Assembly (NCBI RefSeq): GCF_002155145.1
Contig: NZ_CP021323.1
Location: 310,001 to 374,000 of the forward strand
Direction of reading: 5' to 3'
Source of the DNA: Kushneria konosiri
Lineage (GTDB): Bacteria; Pseudomonadota; Gammaproteobacteria; Pseudomonadales; Halomonadaceae
Length of the DNA stretch: 64,000 bases
This document shows positions 52,624-62,217 of this stretch, piece after piece. The notes under the pieces were generated by a model, which did not search any database, was not told the DNA's origin, and was given only the letters and a program-made list of their open reading frames with translations. Within the stretch, counting starts at the first letter, position 1. Each line of letters opens with the position of its first letter. Position numbers and translations under genes: made by a program.

Positions 52624-52693
52624 GTACTGATTCAAGCATGGCGGTGTGACCGCCATATTCATGCCCTTTTTGACTCACGGTGGAAAATCCGAC

Positions 52694-53674
52694 ATGTCCT
52701 CTGCTTCTCCTTCCTCCTTTGTGGTGGCCTATCGTCTGGATGGCGAGGGCAGTGGTACGCCACTGGACCACGAAGAGCTTGCCCGCGTATGGCATCACGA
52801 CGAGGCACAGCTCTGGATGCATCTGGACTTTACCCACAAGGATGTCGATTACTTCCTCGAGACCATTGCCGAGTTGAATGAAGACATCATCGAGGCATTG
52901 ACCGAAGAAGATACCCGCCCGCGCGTGGCAGTCTTCAAGGGAGGAAGAATCACCACCCTGCGCGGCATCAACCTGAATCCGGGCGCCGACCCGGACGATC
53001 TGGTGTCATTGCGGGTCTGGCTGACCGACAACCGGCTGATCACCGTGCGACGACGACCGCTGCAGTCGATCACGCGCGTTCGCGCCTACCTTGACGCCGG
53101 TGATGGCGCCCGCAACGTCGGCGAGCTGATGGCGGGCATGGCGGACACCCTGGTCGATCGCGTCGCGGATCTGACCCACCAGCTTGATGACGCACTGGGT
53201 GAGCTCGAAGAGCGTCAGGCCGACAGGGAAGCCGATGCCATCACCAACGAGGAGCTGACCGATATTCGACAGCCCCTCATCACACTGCGTCGCTTCATGG
53301 AGCCGCAGTATCACTGTCTGGCACGCCTTGCAGAGGATGACATCTTCGATGACACCGCGAAGTTATGGCTTCGTGAAGCCGCCAACCAGCTCTTTCGCTA
53401 TGTGGAGGATTTTCGCGCCATGCAGGAGCGTGCCCTGATCCTTCAGGAACAGATCTGGAACTCGCACAACGAGCGGCTCAACGAGCGCATGTATCTGCTG
53501 GCCATCATCACTGCCGTCTTCCTGCCGCTGACCTTTCTGACCGGACTGCTGGGTATCAACGTCGGCGGCATTCCCGGCGCCTCAAGCCCGGCAGGCTTCG
53601 CCGTCGTGGTGATCCTGTCGATGCTAGTCGGGGCCGGCGTCATGGCATTGTTGAAAAAGTGGCGCTGGTGGTAG
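52694..53674 (+). CDS. zntB: Zinc transporter ZntB (CorA family)
   Basis: 326-residue CorA-superfamily transporter. A large cytoplasmic N-terminal domain with an acidic segment (TEEDTRPRVAVF) and a long helix (DEALGELEERQADREADAIT) leads to two C-terminal membrane helices, with GINVGGIPG at the pore mouth. GIN and IPG are features of ZntB rather than Mg-type CorA (GMN). The start at 52694 fits family length; the frame is open 16 codons earlier. Confidence 0.88.
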   Translation: MSSASPSSFVVAYRLDGEGSGTPLDHEELARVWHHDEAQLWMHLDFTHKDVDYFLETIAELNEDIIEALTEEDTRPRVAVFKGGRITTLRGINLNPGADPDDLVSLRVWLTDNRLITVRRRPLQSITRVRAYLDAGDGARNVGELMAGMADTLVDRVADLTHQLDDALGELEERQADREADAITNEELTDIRQPLITLRRFMEPQYHCLARLAEDDIFDDTAKLWLREAANQLFRYVEDFRAMQERALILQEQIWNSHNERLNERMYLLAIITAVFLPLTFLTGLLGINVGGIPGASSPAGFAVVVILSMLVGAGVMALLKKWRWW

Positions 53675-53707
53675 TGACCAGAGAGACAGCGTCTAAAGCC
53701 CGCCGTC

Positions 53708-53992
53708 TCAGCGGTCGATATGCCCAAGATCACGTTCGGGGTCGAGTCGATCCCGCACGCGTCGCTTGAGTTCCTTGATGTCGGGAAAGCCACCATCACG
53801 CTTGCGCTCCCAGATTACCTCCGATGAGGCCTGATCGTCGTCAACCATCACGATTTCGAAATGGCCGCCATGGCCGGGCGCCAACGCCACCTGTTCCAGG
53901 CTCTCGCCAAACGTGGATAAAAGCTCCTGCGCGTACCATCCGGCGCGCAGCAGCCACTGACACTGAGTGCAGTAGTGGATGGTAACTTTCAT
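53708..53992 (-). CDS. SelW/Rdx family redox protein
   Basis: 94-residue thioredoxin-like protein. The N-terminal strand-loop MKVTIHYCTQCQWLLRAGWYAQELL has the CxxC site (Cys8, Cys11) in place of selenocysteine, and GHGGHFEIVMVDDD and WERKRDGGFPDIKELKRRVRD complete the family pattern. The ATG at 53992 has AAGGAG 7 bases upstream. Function is thought to be thiol redox; details are not known. It converges on zntB. Confidence 0.85.
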   Translation of the reverse strand: MKVTIHYCTQCQWLLRAGWYAQELLSTFGESLEQVALAPGHGGHFEIVMVDDDQASSEVIWERKRDGGFPDIKELKRRVRDRLDPERDLGHIDR

Positions 53993-54252
53993 CAAGGACT
54001 CCTTTTGAGAAGGTACCCGGACAGTGCAAGCTTTGCAGACCGGGCCATGGAATTACATCATGCAACAGAGAGACTTAAAAAAACCCGCCATTCATTAGGC
54101 GATTTAATGGAGTATCGCAGAGAGTAGGCTTTTGCTACTGATTATGCTGGCATCACGCATACTGGACTTCATATCATGCAAGCCTATCTTTCATGACTGA
54201 AACGCCGCTACCTGCATGACAGGGCAGCATTACACTCAAGGAAATATCGATC

Positions 54253-54690
54253 ATGCAAACACAGCGGATGATCAGCCCCGAGCTGCTCGAACGTGTCGTT
54301 AATGCCTCGGGAGACGGCATTGTCGTGGCAGAGCAGGAAGGCAACGAAAACATCCTGATCTACGTCAACAGCGGGTTCGAGGGACTGACCGGCTACAGCG
54401 CTGATGAAATTCTTTATCGCGACTGCCGCTTTTTGCAAAACGGTGACAATCAGCAGCCCGGCCTTGACCGCATTCGAAATGCCCTCAAGGAAGGTCATGC
54501 CTGCCGTGAAGTCATCCGCAACTACAAAAAGGACGGCTCCCTGTTCTGGAATGAACTCTCGATCACCCCCGTTCATGATGATGAAGACCAGCTTCTGTAC
54601 TTCATCGGTGTCCAGAAGGATGTCACCAGCCTGGTCGAAGCCCAGCAGGAACTCGAACGGCTGCGCGCGCGCGTCGAAGAAATGTCCTGA
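54253..54690 (+). CDS. Short LOV blue-light photoreceptor protein
   Basis: 145 residues: short N-cap, one PAS/LOV domain (about 15-120) and a C-terminal helix (SLVEAQQELERLRARVEE) that probably forms a coiled-coil dimer, with no effector domain. The flavin-adduct motif is DCRFLQ with Cys58, followed by IRNALKEGHACREVIRNYKKDGSLFWNELSITPV. It closely resembles the short LOV proteins of Pseudomonas putida (PpSB-LOV), including YVN, FEYLTGYS-like and DEILYxDCRFLQ. Blue light would form a Cys-FMN bond. Output partner unknown. It stands alone; a probable ribosome site AAGGAAA precedes the ATG. Confidence 0.9.
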   Translation: MQTQRMISPELLERVVNASGDGIVVAEQEGNENILIYVNSGFEGLTGYSADEILYRDCRFLQNGDNQQPGLDRIRNALKEGHACREVIRNYKKDGSLFWNELSITPVHDDEDQLLYFIGVQKDVTSLVEAQQELERLRARVEEMS

Positions 54691-54855
54691 GCTTTGTGAG
54701 GGCTCACGGGAAGCGCCCGTCATGAGTGGGCTCGGCCGTATTTTTACCGAATGCTTCCCATCGTCGATCATCACTCATGCAGGGCCGCAAAAACCGCTTG
54801 CCTGAGGCCTGAAAGGGGGTTATATAGCCTTTTTTTGCAGCTGAGGGCAGCCAGC

Positions 54856-55044
54856 ATGAGTACCGAGCTGTTTGATGAAGCACCCGATGAGCTTGATGCA
54901 GTCAATGATGATACCTGGACACCCAGTGCCCGCCCCAAAAAGGGCGAAATCTGCGCTCGCCGACGTGTCGAATCGCTTCTGGAAGAGCGTCGACTCGAGC
55001 GCGATCTGATTGACGGCTGGGATGAGTGGGACGAAGAGGAATAG
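54856..55044 (+). CDS. PA3496-family small putative envelope-integrity protein
   Basis: 62 residues, highly charged: acidic start (FDEAPDELDAVNDD), middle KKGEICARRRVESLLEERRLERDL and acidic end GWDEWDEEE. The RRRxESLLEExRLxRDL core matches the PA3496 family of short proteins; function not established. GAGGGCAG precedes the ATG. A hairpin follows at 55074. Confidence 0.75.
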   Translation: MSTELFDEAPDELDAVNDDTWTPSARPKKGEICARRRVESLLEERRLERDLIDGWDEWDEEE

Positions 55045-55073
55045 TTGCCCCATTCGAGTCGGAGCATCTTCTG

Positions 55074-55096
55074 CAGGGCGCCCTTATGGCGCCCTG
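55074..55096 (+). terminator. Hairpin after PA3496-family gene
   Basis: CAGGGCGCC (55074-55082) pairs with GGCGCCCTG (55088-55096); the tail TTCGCTTTATG has few Ts. Confidence 0.6.
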
Positions 55097-55240
55097 TTCG
55101 CTTTATGGGCTTTATGGATAACCCTGCCTGCCGCTTTACGCTGGCCGTGATGCCCACTGATCTCTATCATCACGGTATTGGCAGACGACTGCCTCTGATA
55201 CCCTGCCTATCACCATTGACTACGAGGCTGAATCCACTCC

Positions 55241-56902
55241 ATGGCGCAATACGTCTATACCATGAATCGGGTGGGCAAGACCGTGCCCCCCAAGCGTGAC
55301 ATCCTCAAGGATATCTCCCTGTCGTTTTTCCCCGGCGCCAAGATCGGCGTGCTCGGGCTTAACGGTTCGGGCAAGTCCTCTCTTCTGAGAATCATGGCGG
55401 GCGTCGATCAGGACTATCACGGCGAAGCCCGGCCCATGCCCAACCTCAATGTGGGCTATCTGCCGCAGGAACCGGAGCTCGACGACAGCAAAACGGTCCG
55501 CGAGACCGTTGAGGAAGCCCTGTCCGAAATCACCGAGGCGCAAGCGAAACTCGATGCCGTCTACGCCGCCTATGCCGAGCCGGACGCCGATTTCGATGCG
55601 CTGGCCGCCGAGCAGGCGCGCCTTGAAAACATGATCGAGGCCAGCGACGCCCACAACCTTGAACGCAAACTGGAAGTCGCTGCCGAGGCGCTGCGCCTGC
55701 CGCCCTGGGATGCCCGCGTCGAGCATCTCTCGGGCGGTGAGCGTCGTCGTGTCGCGCTGTGCCGGCTGCTGCTGTCAGGCCCCGACATGCTGCTGCTTGA
55801 TGAGCCGACCAACCACCTGGACGCTGAATCCGTGGGCTGGCTCGAGCGCTTTCTGACCGAATTCAACGGCACCGTCGTGGCGGTCACCCACGACCGCTAT
55901 TTCCTGGACAACGCCGCCGGCTGGATTCTCGAGCTCGACCGCGGCCGCGGCATCCCCTGGGAAGGCAACTACTCCACCTGGCTTGAGGCCAAGGAAAAGC
56001 GTCTTGAACAGGAAGCCAAGCAGGAAGCTTCCCGTCAAAAGGCGATCAAGCAGGAGCTTGAGTGGGTTCGTCAGAATCCCAAGGGTCGCCAGGCCAAGAG
56101 CAAGGCGCGCCTCAATCGCTTTGATGAACTGCAGTCCGGCGATTTCCAGAAGCGCAACGAAACCAACGAAATTTACATTCCGCCGGGACCGCGTCTGGGC
56201 GACAAGGTCATCGAACTGCACAACGTCACCAAGCGCTTTGGCGACAAGATGCTGATCGAGGATCTGACCATGTCCGTCCCGCCGGGTGCGATCGTGGGCA
56301 TCGTGGGCGGCAACGGTGCCGGCAAGTCGACCCTGTTTCGCATGATCACCGGTCAGGAGCAGCCCGACAGCGGCGAAGTGGTCATCGGTGACACCGTCGA
56401 CATCGCCTACGTCGAACAGCTGCGCGATGCCATGGACGATCGTCAGACCGTCTGGGAAGCCGTTTCCGGCGGCCAGGACATGCTCAGCATCAATGGCTAC
56501 GAAGTTTCTTCGCGCGCTTATGTCGGTCGCTTCAACTTCAAGGGCAACGACCAGCAGAAGTATCTGAAGGATCTCTCCGGCGGGGAACGGGGTCGCCTGC
56601 AGCTGGCCCAGACGCTCAAGCAGGGCGCCAACGTGCTGCTGCTCGATGAGCCCTCCAACGACCTGGACATCGAGACCCTGCGCGCGCTGGAAGAGGCCCT
56701 GCTGGCGTTCCCGGGCTGTGCAATGGTCATCAGCCACGACCGCTGGTTTCTGGACCGTGTCGCCACGCACATCCTGGCCTACGAAGGCGACTCCCACGTC
56801 GAGTTCTTCGAAGGCAACTACACCGATTATGAAGCGGACTACCACAAGCGCGTGGGCAGCGACACGCCCAAGCGCGTGAAGTACAAGCGCATCGACGCCT
56901 GA
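55241..56902 (+). CDS. ettA: Energy-dependent translational throttle protein EttA
   Basis: ABC-F ATPase that binds the ribosomal E site and gates early elongation by ATP/ADP ratio. 553 residues with two ABC domains: Walker A GLNGSGKSS and signature LSGGERRRVALCRL in the first, arm domain and linker (EKRLEQEAKQEASRQKAIKQELEW, QAKSKARLNRFDEL) between, and GGNGAGKST with LSGGERGRLQLAQTL in the second. The N terminus MAQYVYTMNRVGK is diagnostic of EttA among ABC-F proteins. Terminator at 56941. Confidence 0.96.
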   Translation: MAQYVYTMNRVGKTVPPKRDILKDISLSFFPGAKIGVLGLNGSGKSSLLRIMAGVDQDYHGEARPMPNLNVGYLPQEPELDDSKTVRETVEEALSEITEAQAKLDAVYAAYAEPDADFDALAAEQARLENMIEASDAHNLERKLEVAAEALRLPPWDARVEHLSGGERRRVALCRLLLSGPDMLLLDEPTNHLDAESVGWLERFLTEFNGTVVAVTHDRYFLDNAAGWILELDRGRGIPWEGNYSTWLEAKEKRLEQEAKQEASRQKAIKQELEWVRQNPKGRQAKSKARLNRFDELQSGDFQKRNETNEIYIPPGPRLGDKVIELHNVTKRFGDKMLIEDLTMSVPPGAIVGIVGGNGAGKSTLFRMITGQEQPDSGEVVIGDTVDIAYVEQLRDAMDDRQTVWEAVSGGQDMLSINGYEVSSRAYVGRFNFKGNDQQKYLKDLSGGERGRLQLAQTLKQGANVLLLDEPSNDLDIETLRALEEALLAFPGCAMVISHDRWFLDRVATHILAYEGDSHVEFFEGNYTDYEADYHKRVGSDTPKRVKYKRIDA

Positions 56903-56940
56903 CCGGCGTCGCTTTTTGGTGTATTGAGATGACGCATCAA

Positions 56941-56972
56941 AAAGGGCCACCCCGACGGGGTGGCCCTTTTTT
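56941..56972. terminator. Bidirectional terminator between ettA and lpxL
   Basis: AAAGGGCCACCCC (56941-56953) pairs with GGGGTGGCCCTTT (56957-56969), followed by T6 on the plus strand and with A5 upstream for the minus strand. Confidence 0.9.
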
Positions 56973-57024
56973 CATTTTATCGTCCTGTTCATCCCATCAC
57001 TTTTTGATGACGCCTGTGAACACG

Positions 57025-57951
57025 CTAGTCGTAGAAGGAGGCCTCACCTTCCGGGCGGGTCTTGAAGCGACGATGCAGCCAGAGATACTGCTCGGGATGC
57101 TTGCGAATGGCCATTTCGATAAAGGCATTGACCTGGGTGGCATCGGCCACCTCATCGCCGCTGGGGAAGTTCTCCAGCGCCGGCAGATACTCAAGCGTAT
57201 AGGTGCGGTTGTCCGGGTTGCGATGAAACATCAACGGCATGACCGGCGCACCGGTCATGCGCGCGATCTTGGACGTCAGTCGGATCGAGGCAGCATCGAT
57301 GCCGAAAAACGGCGCAAACACACTCGCCTCACGCCCGAAATCCTGATCCGGCGAATACCAGACCGCATGACCGCCCTTGATGCGTCGAACCACCCCACGC
57401 AGATCGTGGCGATCGATCGCCGCCCCGAAGATGCCGCGCCGCGCCTTCGTCATGAAGCGCTCGAACAAGGGGTTGTTGTGCGGGCGATAGACCACGTCGG
57501 CATCAAAAAACAGCGAATGCAGCGCGCCCCCCAGATCCAGCGTCGAGAAATGGATGCCGATGATCAGCACACCCTTGCCTTTCGCCTTCGCCGCTTCCAT
57601 GTGCTCGGTGCCCTTGAAGCTGACACGATGGCGCAGATGCTCCGGGTCGCGACACCAGCCGGTTGCGGTTTCCAGAATACCGATGCCGTTGGCGTGAAAG
57701 GTGCGCCTGACCAGTCTGGCGAGCTCGCGCTCGTCCAGCTCGGGAAAGCACAGGCGCAGATTGGTCTCGGTGATATGACGACGGCGCTTGACGAAGCGCC
57801 ACACCAGCTCACCGATGACCTTACCGACCCACAGTTTGAGCCGCCAGGGCAGAAAGGCGCCCGCGCGCATAAGACCGATGGCACACCAGGTCGACCAGTA
57901 GCGCGGGTGCGCAAAGGATTCAGGATATTCGTGACGTTTGCGTTTACTCAT
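57025..57951 (-). CDS. lpxL: Lipid A biosynthesis lauroyl acyltransferase (LpxL/HtrB family)
   Basis: 308 residues; adds a secondary acyl chain to lipid A at the inner membrane. One N-terminal hydrophobic segment (WCAIGLMRAGAFLPW), acyltransferase site HFSTLD (His/Asp), VYRPHNNPLFERFM, WYSPDQDFG, and HPEQYLWLHRRFKTRP at the end. LpxL and LpxM relatives are hard to separate by eye. The ATG at 57951 follows a TTG one codon earlier. Confidence 0.9.
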   Translation of the reverse strand: MSKRKRHEYPESFAHPRYWSTWCAIGLMRAGAFLPWRLKLWVGKVIGELVWRFVKRRRHITETNLRLCFPELDERELARLVRRTFHANGIGILETATGWCRDPEHLRHRVSFKGTEHMEAAKAKGKGVLIIGIHFSTLDLGGALHSLFFDADVVYRPHNNPLFERFMTKARRGIFGAAIDRHDLRGVVRRIKGGHAVWYSPDQDFGREASVFAPFFGIDAASIRLTSKIARMTGAPVMPLMFHRNPDNRTYTLEYLPALENFPSGDEVADATQVNAFIEMAIRKHPEQYLWLHRRFKTRPEGEASFYD

Positions 57952-58054
57952 CAATCAGCCTGTGTAACTTCCTGCGGACAGACGCAATGGCGCTCGGGCG
58001 CCACGCTGCAGACACTATAAGGGATCAGGGGGACAGGAAGACATCACCACCCGC

Positions 58055-59209
58055 TCAGGGCAGCGCTCTGGCATCCATCGACGCATTCGAGGCATCGCTT
58101 CGATGATAACAACGCGGAACGCGCGGCAATACACCGGTCAACAGCGTATAGGCGATGGTATCGCACCAGAGCGCCACCTCACTGACGCTCAGCGTGGCAC
58201 CACTGACATCGCGCCCCCACAGGGTCACGCGCGAACCGATATCGGCCTCGGGCAGCTCGGTGAGGTCCACGGTAAGCATGTCCATCGATACGCGCCCGGC
58301 AATGCCAGCGCGCCGGCCATCCACCAGCACCGGGGTGCCCTCTCTGGCATGACGATCATAACCATCCCCATAGCCACAGGCCACCACGCCGACCCGCGTG
58401 GGCCGACGGGTCACATGGCGGGCACCATAGCCGATCGGCTCGCCCGCGGGGAGTTCGCGCACGGCGATAATCCGGCTTTCCAGCGTCATGACAGGCTGAA
58501 GCCTCCGATCGATATCGTCATGCAGGACATGCCCGGGCTCGAGTGGATTGACGCCATAGAGCATGACGCCGGGGCGCACCCAGTCGTGTCGGGCGTTTGG
58601 CACGCTCAGGGTAGCAGGAGAATTGGCGAAACAGCCGGGCAGATCAAGCCGGGTTCGCAGGGTGTTGATGGTGTCCAGCTGGCGGGTCAGCAGCGCATTA
58701 TCTGGCGCATCGGCGGTGGCAAAGTGGGTCATCAGCAGTGTCTGCTCGATACCGGCATGCGCACGCAGCCGCTGACAGAGGTTCTGGATCTCGTCAGGCG
58801 CAAACCCCAACCGATGCATACCGCTATCGCACTTGATCAGCACGGTGACCCGATGCTGCGGCCAGTATGTCAGCCGCTCAAGCAGCGCCTCGACCTGCCA
58901 GTGCGTATGCAGCACGCTCCAGTAGCCGCCGGTGATGATCTCATCGAGCTCGCTGGACTCGAAAAAGCCTTCCAGCAGCACAATGGGGCACTCAATCCCC
59001 TCTTCACGCAGCGCCTGCCCTTCTTCCAGGCAGGCCACCGCCATGGCCGGGGCCAGATCACTCAGTGCCCGGGCACAGGCTGCAGCGCCATGGCCGTAGG
59101 CATTGGCCTTGAGTACCGCCATGGCACGCGCCTCGGGCGCGCATCGACGCGCCTGCAGATAGTTGTGACGCAGCGCATCCAGATCAATATGCGCCGTCAG
59201 CGGCCTCAT
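58055..59209 (-). CDS. alr: Alanine racemase
   Basis: PLP enzyme that makes D-alanine for peptidoglycan. 384 residues: IDLDALRHNYLQARR, PLP Lys in AVLKANAYGHG, HRLGFAPDE, SNSPATL-like FANSPATLSV, RPGVMLYGVNP, YGARHVTRR with the catalytic Tyr region, and VACGYGDGYDRHAREGTPVLVDG. It may be Alr or DadX; no dadA neighbour, so biosynthetic Alr is preferred. 30 bases after the TolC-family gene in the same direction. Confidence 0.93.
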   Translation of the reverse strand: MRPLTAHIDLDALRHNYLQARRCAPEARAMAVLKANAYGHGAAACARALSDLAPAMAVACLEEGQALREEGIECPIVLLEGFFESSELDEIITGGYWSVLHTHWQVEALLERLTYWPQHRVTVLIKCDSGMHRLGFAPDEIQNLCQRLRAHAGIEQTLLMTHFATADAPDNALLTRQLDTINTLRTRLDLPGCFANSPATLSVPNARHDWVRPGVMLYGVNPLEPGHVLHDDIDRRLQPVMTLESRIIAVRELPAGEPIGYGARHVTRRPTRVGVVACGYGDGYDRHAREGTPVLVDGRRAGIAGRVSMDMLTVDLTELPEADIGSRVTLWGRDVSGATLSVSEVALWCDTIAYTLLTGVLPRVPRCYHRSDASNASMDARALP

Positions 59210-59239
59210 GTGGTCAAATCCCGTACAGAAAAATGTTTA

Positions 59240-60826
59240 TCAGTAGCCGATGTCACCGGGCATACCACGCCCCAGTCCATTGCGCCCCAGACCGTTGAGA
59301 TCATTGTCATCCGGCAGGGCAGTACGATTGGGCGGCGGCAGCCGGCGCTGACCCTGGCTGCCTTCCAGCGGGCTGGGGCCGTTCATGCCGGGGTCGGGCT
59401 GGTCATCACCGATACCAAGACCGGTTGTGCCCTGAGATTCAAAGTTCAGCAGCACCGCCTTGTCGGAACGCAGCCAGCTGTTGAGCACCTGTAGCGTGTC
59501 GACATCCAGAATACCGGCTTCCTGACGAAGGCTCAGCAGATTGAGAACGTAATCATAACGCGCATCCGCGTAGTTGGAGATGGCGGTAAAGAGATTTTGC
59601 TGAGCCTGCAGTACATCGACGATGTTACGCGTGCCGACCTCATAGCCGTTGCGGGTGGCTTCAAGAGCGCTTCGATTGGACTCGATGGAGCGCTTTTGCG
59701 CCTGGACCATCAAAACGTTATTGAGCGTCTGGGCGTAGTAGGAGCGTACCTGCTGAACGGCCGTACGCAGCTGCGACTCCTGCTGATACTGGGTCTGCTC
59801 CAGAGAATACGTACTCTGTCGGACCTGAGCACTGGTTGAACCACCGGTATAGATGGGAATGGTGGCTTCCAGGCCGATCTGATTCTGCTCGTTGTGACCG
59901 CGCAGGGTGTCCTGGTCGCTGTCACCGTACTGGTAATTGGCAAAGGCGGACAGGGTCGGCAGATGGCCGGCACGCGAGGTATCAAGGTTGGCCCGTGCCA
60001 CTTCAACGGCGGCGCGAGCGGCCAGAAGGTTCAGGTTCTGACTGGAGGCCATTTCGACCCACGCCTGCTGACTGGCCGGCGTCGGACGCTCGATGGGCAT
60101 GTCATCGGCCAGGCCGTCGATGCTGGAATACTGCTTGCCGGTCAACTGTTCAAGCGCTTCGAAATTGACCTGCAAAGTGCTTTCCTGCGAGATGCGCTGC
60201 GAGCGGGTCAGATCATAGGAGGCCTGTGCCTCATACACATCGGTCGCCGCCACGATGCCGACATCAAACTGTTGACGCACCTGCTCAAGCTGGCGCGAAA
60301 CAGCCTGCTCCTCGGCACGCAGGGTATCGAGCTGCTCCTTGGCGCGCAGCACGTCGAAATAGGCCTGGGCCACATTATAGAGAAGCTGCTGGCGGTCGAC
60401 GCGCAGGTTCAGGGCTTCCTGGGCAGTTTGGCGCTTCGAGGCTTCCAGCTGATACCAGTTGGTGGCATCGAACAGGGCCTGAGTAGCCTGAACCTGCACC
60501 GTGGTGCCGGTATAGTGATTGTCACTGCCGCCACTGGCAATGCCACCAGCACCGCCGCCGGCCCCTGCTCCGATACCGGCAAGGTTGCTGCGCTGCGAGG
60601 AGGTAATGTTATAGCGCGTGACGCCGCCGGTAGCACTGACCTGGGGCAGCAGATCACCGCGTTCGATATCCTCACCGGCCTGTACGCTGCTATAGCCGGA
60701 TCTTGAGGCAGCAAGATCGGCATTGTTGACCAGCGCATCGCGCGCGATGGATATCAGGTCGGCGGCCTGAGCCTGACCCGCGAGCGAGACGGCAAGCACC
60801 AGTGGCAGTACTCTGAACTTACGCAT
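59240..60826 (-). CDS. tolC: TolC-family outer membrane efflux/secretion protein
   Basis: 528 residues with signal peptide (cleavage near AQA-ADL). Two repeats of the outer-membrane-factor fold: long helices (KEQLDTLRAEEQAVSRQLEQVRQQFDVG) and strands, with VGTRNIVDVLQAQQNLF near the end. An insertion near residues 83-103 is Gly/Ala-rich (GIGAGAGGGAGG), and a 75-residue Pro/Asn/Gly-rich tail follows the barrel (PPPNRTALPDDNDLNGLG). It forms the outer membrane channel for type I secretion or RND/ABC efflux. It is followed by alr. Confidence 0.9.
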   Translation of the reverse strand: MRKFRVLPLVLAVSLAGQAQAADLISIARDALVNNADLAASRSGYSSVQAGEDIERGDLLPQVSATGGVTRYNITSSQRSNLAGIGAGAGGGAGGIASGGSDNHYTGTTVQVQATQALFDATNWYQLEASKRQTAQEALNLRVDRQQLLYNVAQAYFDVLRAKEQLDTLRAEEQAVSRQLEQVRQQFDVGIVAATDVYEAQASYDLTRSQRISQESTLQVNFEALEQLTGKQYSSIDGLADDMPIERPTPASQQAWVEMASSQNLNLLAARAAVEVARANLDTSRAGHLPTLSAFANYQYGDSDQDTLRGHNEQNQIGLEATIPIYTGGSTSAQVRQSTYSLEQTQYQQESQLRTAVQQVRSYYAQTLNNVLMVQAQKRSIESNRSALEATRNGYEVGTRNIVDVLQAQQNLFTAISNYADARYDYVLNLLSLRQEAGILDVDTLQVLNSWLRSDKAVLLNFESQGTTGLGIGDDQPDPGMNGPSPLEGSQGQRRLPPPNRTALPDDNDLNGLGRNGLGRGMPGDIGY

Positions 60827-61126
60827 CAAATGATTCCCTGTCTAAAACGGTTATGGCCGTCTCTGGTCAGTACCCCATGACCGGCTGGCAACCTGTAGCA
60901 TCTCGAGCGCACCCTCACGATCACGGTGCAGCTCTCATATAGGATGCGAGCTTAGCACATTGCAGGATTTTACATACATCCCTGAATGTTTAAAGGCATT
61001 CCAATGCCACTATCGCGCCTGACAGAGGCGAAAATCAAAAAAACAGCGCCATATTGGCGCCGTTTTTTGTTCGTTCTGCACGGGGCAGCTGATGGCTTGT
61101 CGGCCCCATTTCAGAGCGCAGGCAGG
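60827..61126. other. Intergenic region between rpoS end and tolC start
   Basis: 300 bases. The rpoS terminator is at 61037-61068; the part next to tolC should hold the tolC promoter. No further element recognised. Confidence 0.5.
61037..61068. terminator. Bidirectional terminator after rpoS
   Basis: A7 then CAGCGCC (61044-61050), loop ATATT, GGCGCCG (61056-61062), then T6; one mismatch in the stem. It can end rpoS transcription on the minus strand. Confidence 0.8.
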
Positions 61127-62107
61127 CTACTCGAAGATGGCATCCAGTGACAGGCCCTGCTTTTCCAGCATGCGGCGCAATTTCTTGAGCGCCTCGACCT
61201 GGATCTGGCGAACCCGTTCACGTGTCAGACCAATCTCTTCGCCGACCTCTTCAAGCGTGGCGGCTTCGTGACCGCGCAGGCCGAAGCGACGTACCACCAC
61301 CTCCATCTGCTTTTCAGTCAGCTCGCCGAGCCACTCATCAACGTGCGCCTTGACGTCAAAGTCGACCAGTTCGGATTCGGGGCCGGCCTCGTTCTCATCA
61401 GCCAGCGTATCCAGTAGCGGCTTGTCGTTCTCGCTACCCACCGGATAGTCGACCGAGGAGACCCTCTCGTTGAGCCCCATCATCCGCTTGACCGACTCGA
61501 CCGGCCGGTCCAGATGCGTGGCAATATCATCAGCCGTCGGCTCATGATCCAGCTTCTGGGTCAGCTCGCGCGAGGCACGCAGATAGACATTGAGTTCCTT
61601 GACCACATGGATGGGCAAACGAATGGTACGGGTCTGATTCATCAGCGCCCGTTCAATGGTCTGACGAATCCACCAAGTGGCGTAGGTCGAGAAGCGAAAG
61701 CCACGCTCGGGGTCGAATTTCTCTACCGCACGGATCAGTCCCAGGTTGCCCTCTTCGATCAGGTCAAGAAGGGTCAGACCGCGATTGAGATAGCGCCGTG
61801 CAATCTTGACGACCAGACGCAGGTTGGATTCGATCATGCGCTGACGGCCGGCAGGATCACCCTTGCGCGCCAGACGACCGTAATGGACTTCCTCTTCCGG
61901 TGTCAGAAGCGGTGAAAATCCGATTTCATTGAGATAAATCTGGGTCGCATCAAGACTTTGATGCTGTTGGCGTTCTTCCCTCTTCAAGGCTTTTTCGAAC
62001 GCGTCTTCGTTGTCTACTTCCTTGTCATTATTATCATCGAGCGAGAGCTCGTTTTCGTTCTCTTCCAGTTCAACGTCGTCGTGCAATCCCTGTTCAACCA
62101 CGCTCAT
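61127..62107 (-). CDS. rpoS: RNA polymerase sigma factor RpoS
   Basis: Stationary-phase and general stress sigma factor. 326 residues: acidic N-terminal tail, region 1.2 [21 protein letters not shown], region 2 [55 protein letters not shown], region 3, and region 4 [19 protein letters not shown]. Downstream of nlpD by 110 bases, the usual order. In E. coli the rpoS promoter lies inside nlpD; that is likely here too. Confidence 0.97.
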   Translation of the reverse strand: MSVVEQGLHDDVELEENENELSLDDNNDKEVDNEDAFEKALKREERQQHQSLDATQIYLNEIGFSPLLTPEEEVHYGRLARKGDPAGRQRMIESNLRLVVKIARRYLNRGLTLLDLIEEGNLGLIRAVEKFDPERGFRFSTYATWWIRQTIERALMNQTRTIRLPIHVVKELNVYLRASRELTQKLDHEPTADDIATHLDRPVESVKRMMGLNERVSSVDYPVGSENDKPLLDTLADENEAGPESELVDFDVKAHVDEWLGELTEKQMEVVVRRFGLRGHEAATLEEVGEEIGLTRERVRQIQVEALKKLRRMLEKQGLSLDAIFE

Positions 62108-62217
62108 ATCGACTTCCCCTTTTCGTTTGAGGTTCCCGTGTCATCGATGGAATCGATCACCCTTCGGGTCTCATAACACCGCTCATCTCGATAGGGATGA
62201 GCGGTCTCCCTGGTGCC

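Noticed and set aside
58103-59494. Long plus-strand frame opposite alr
   Set aside because: Antisense shadow of a clear alanine racemase.
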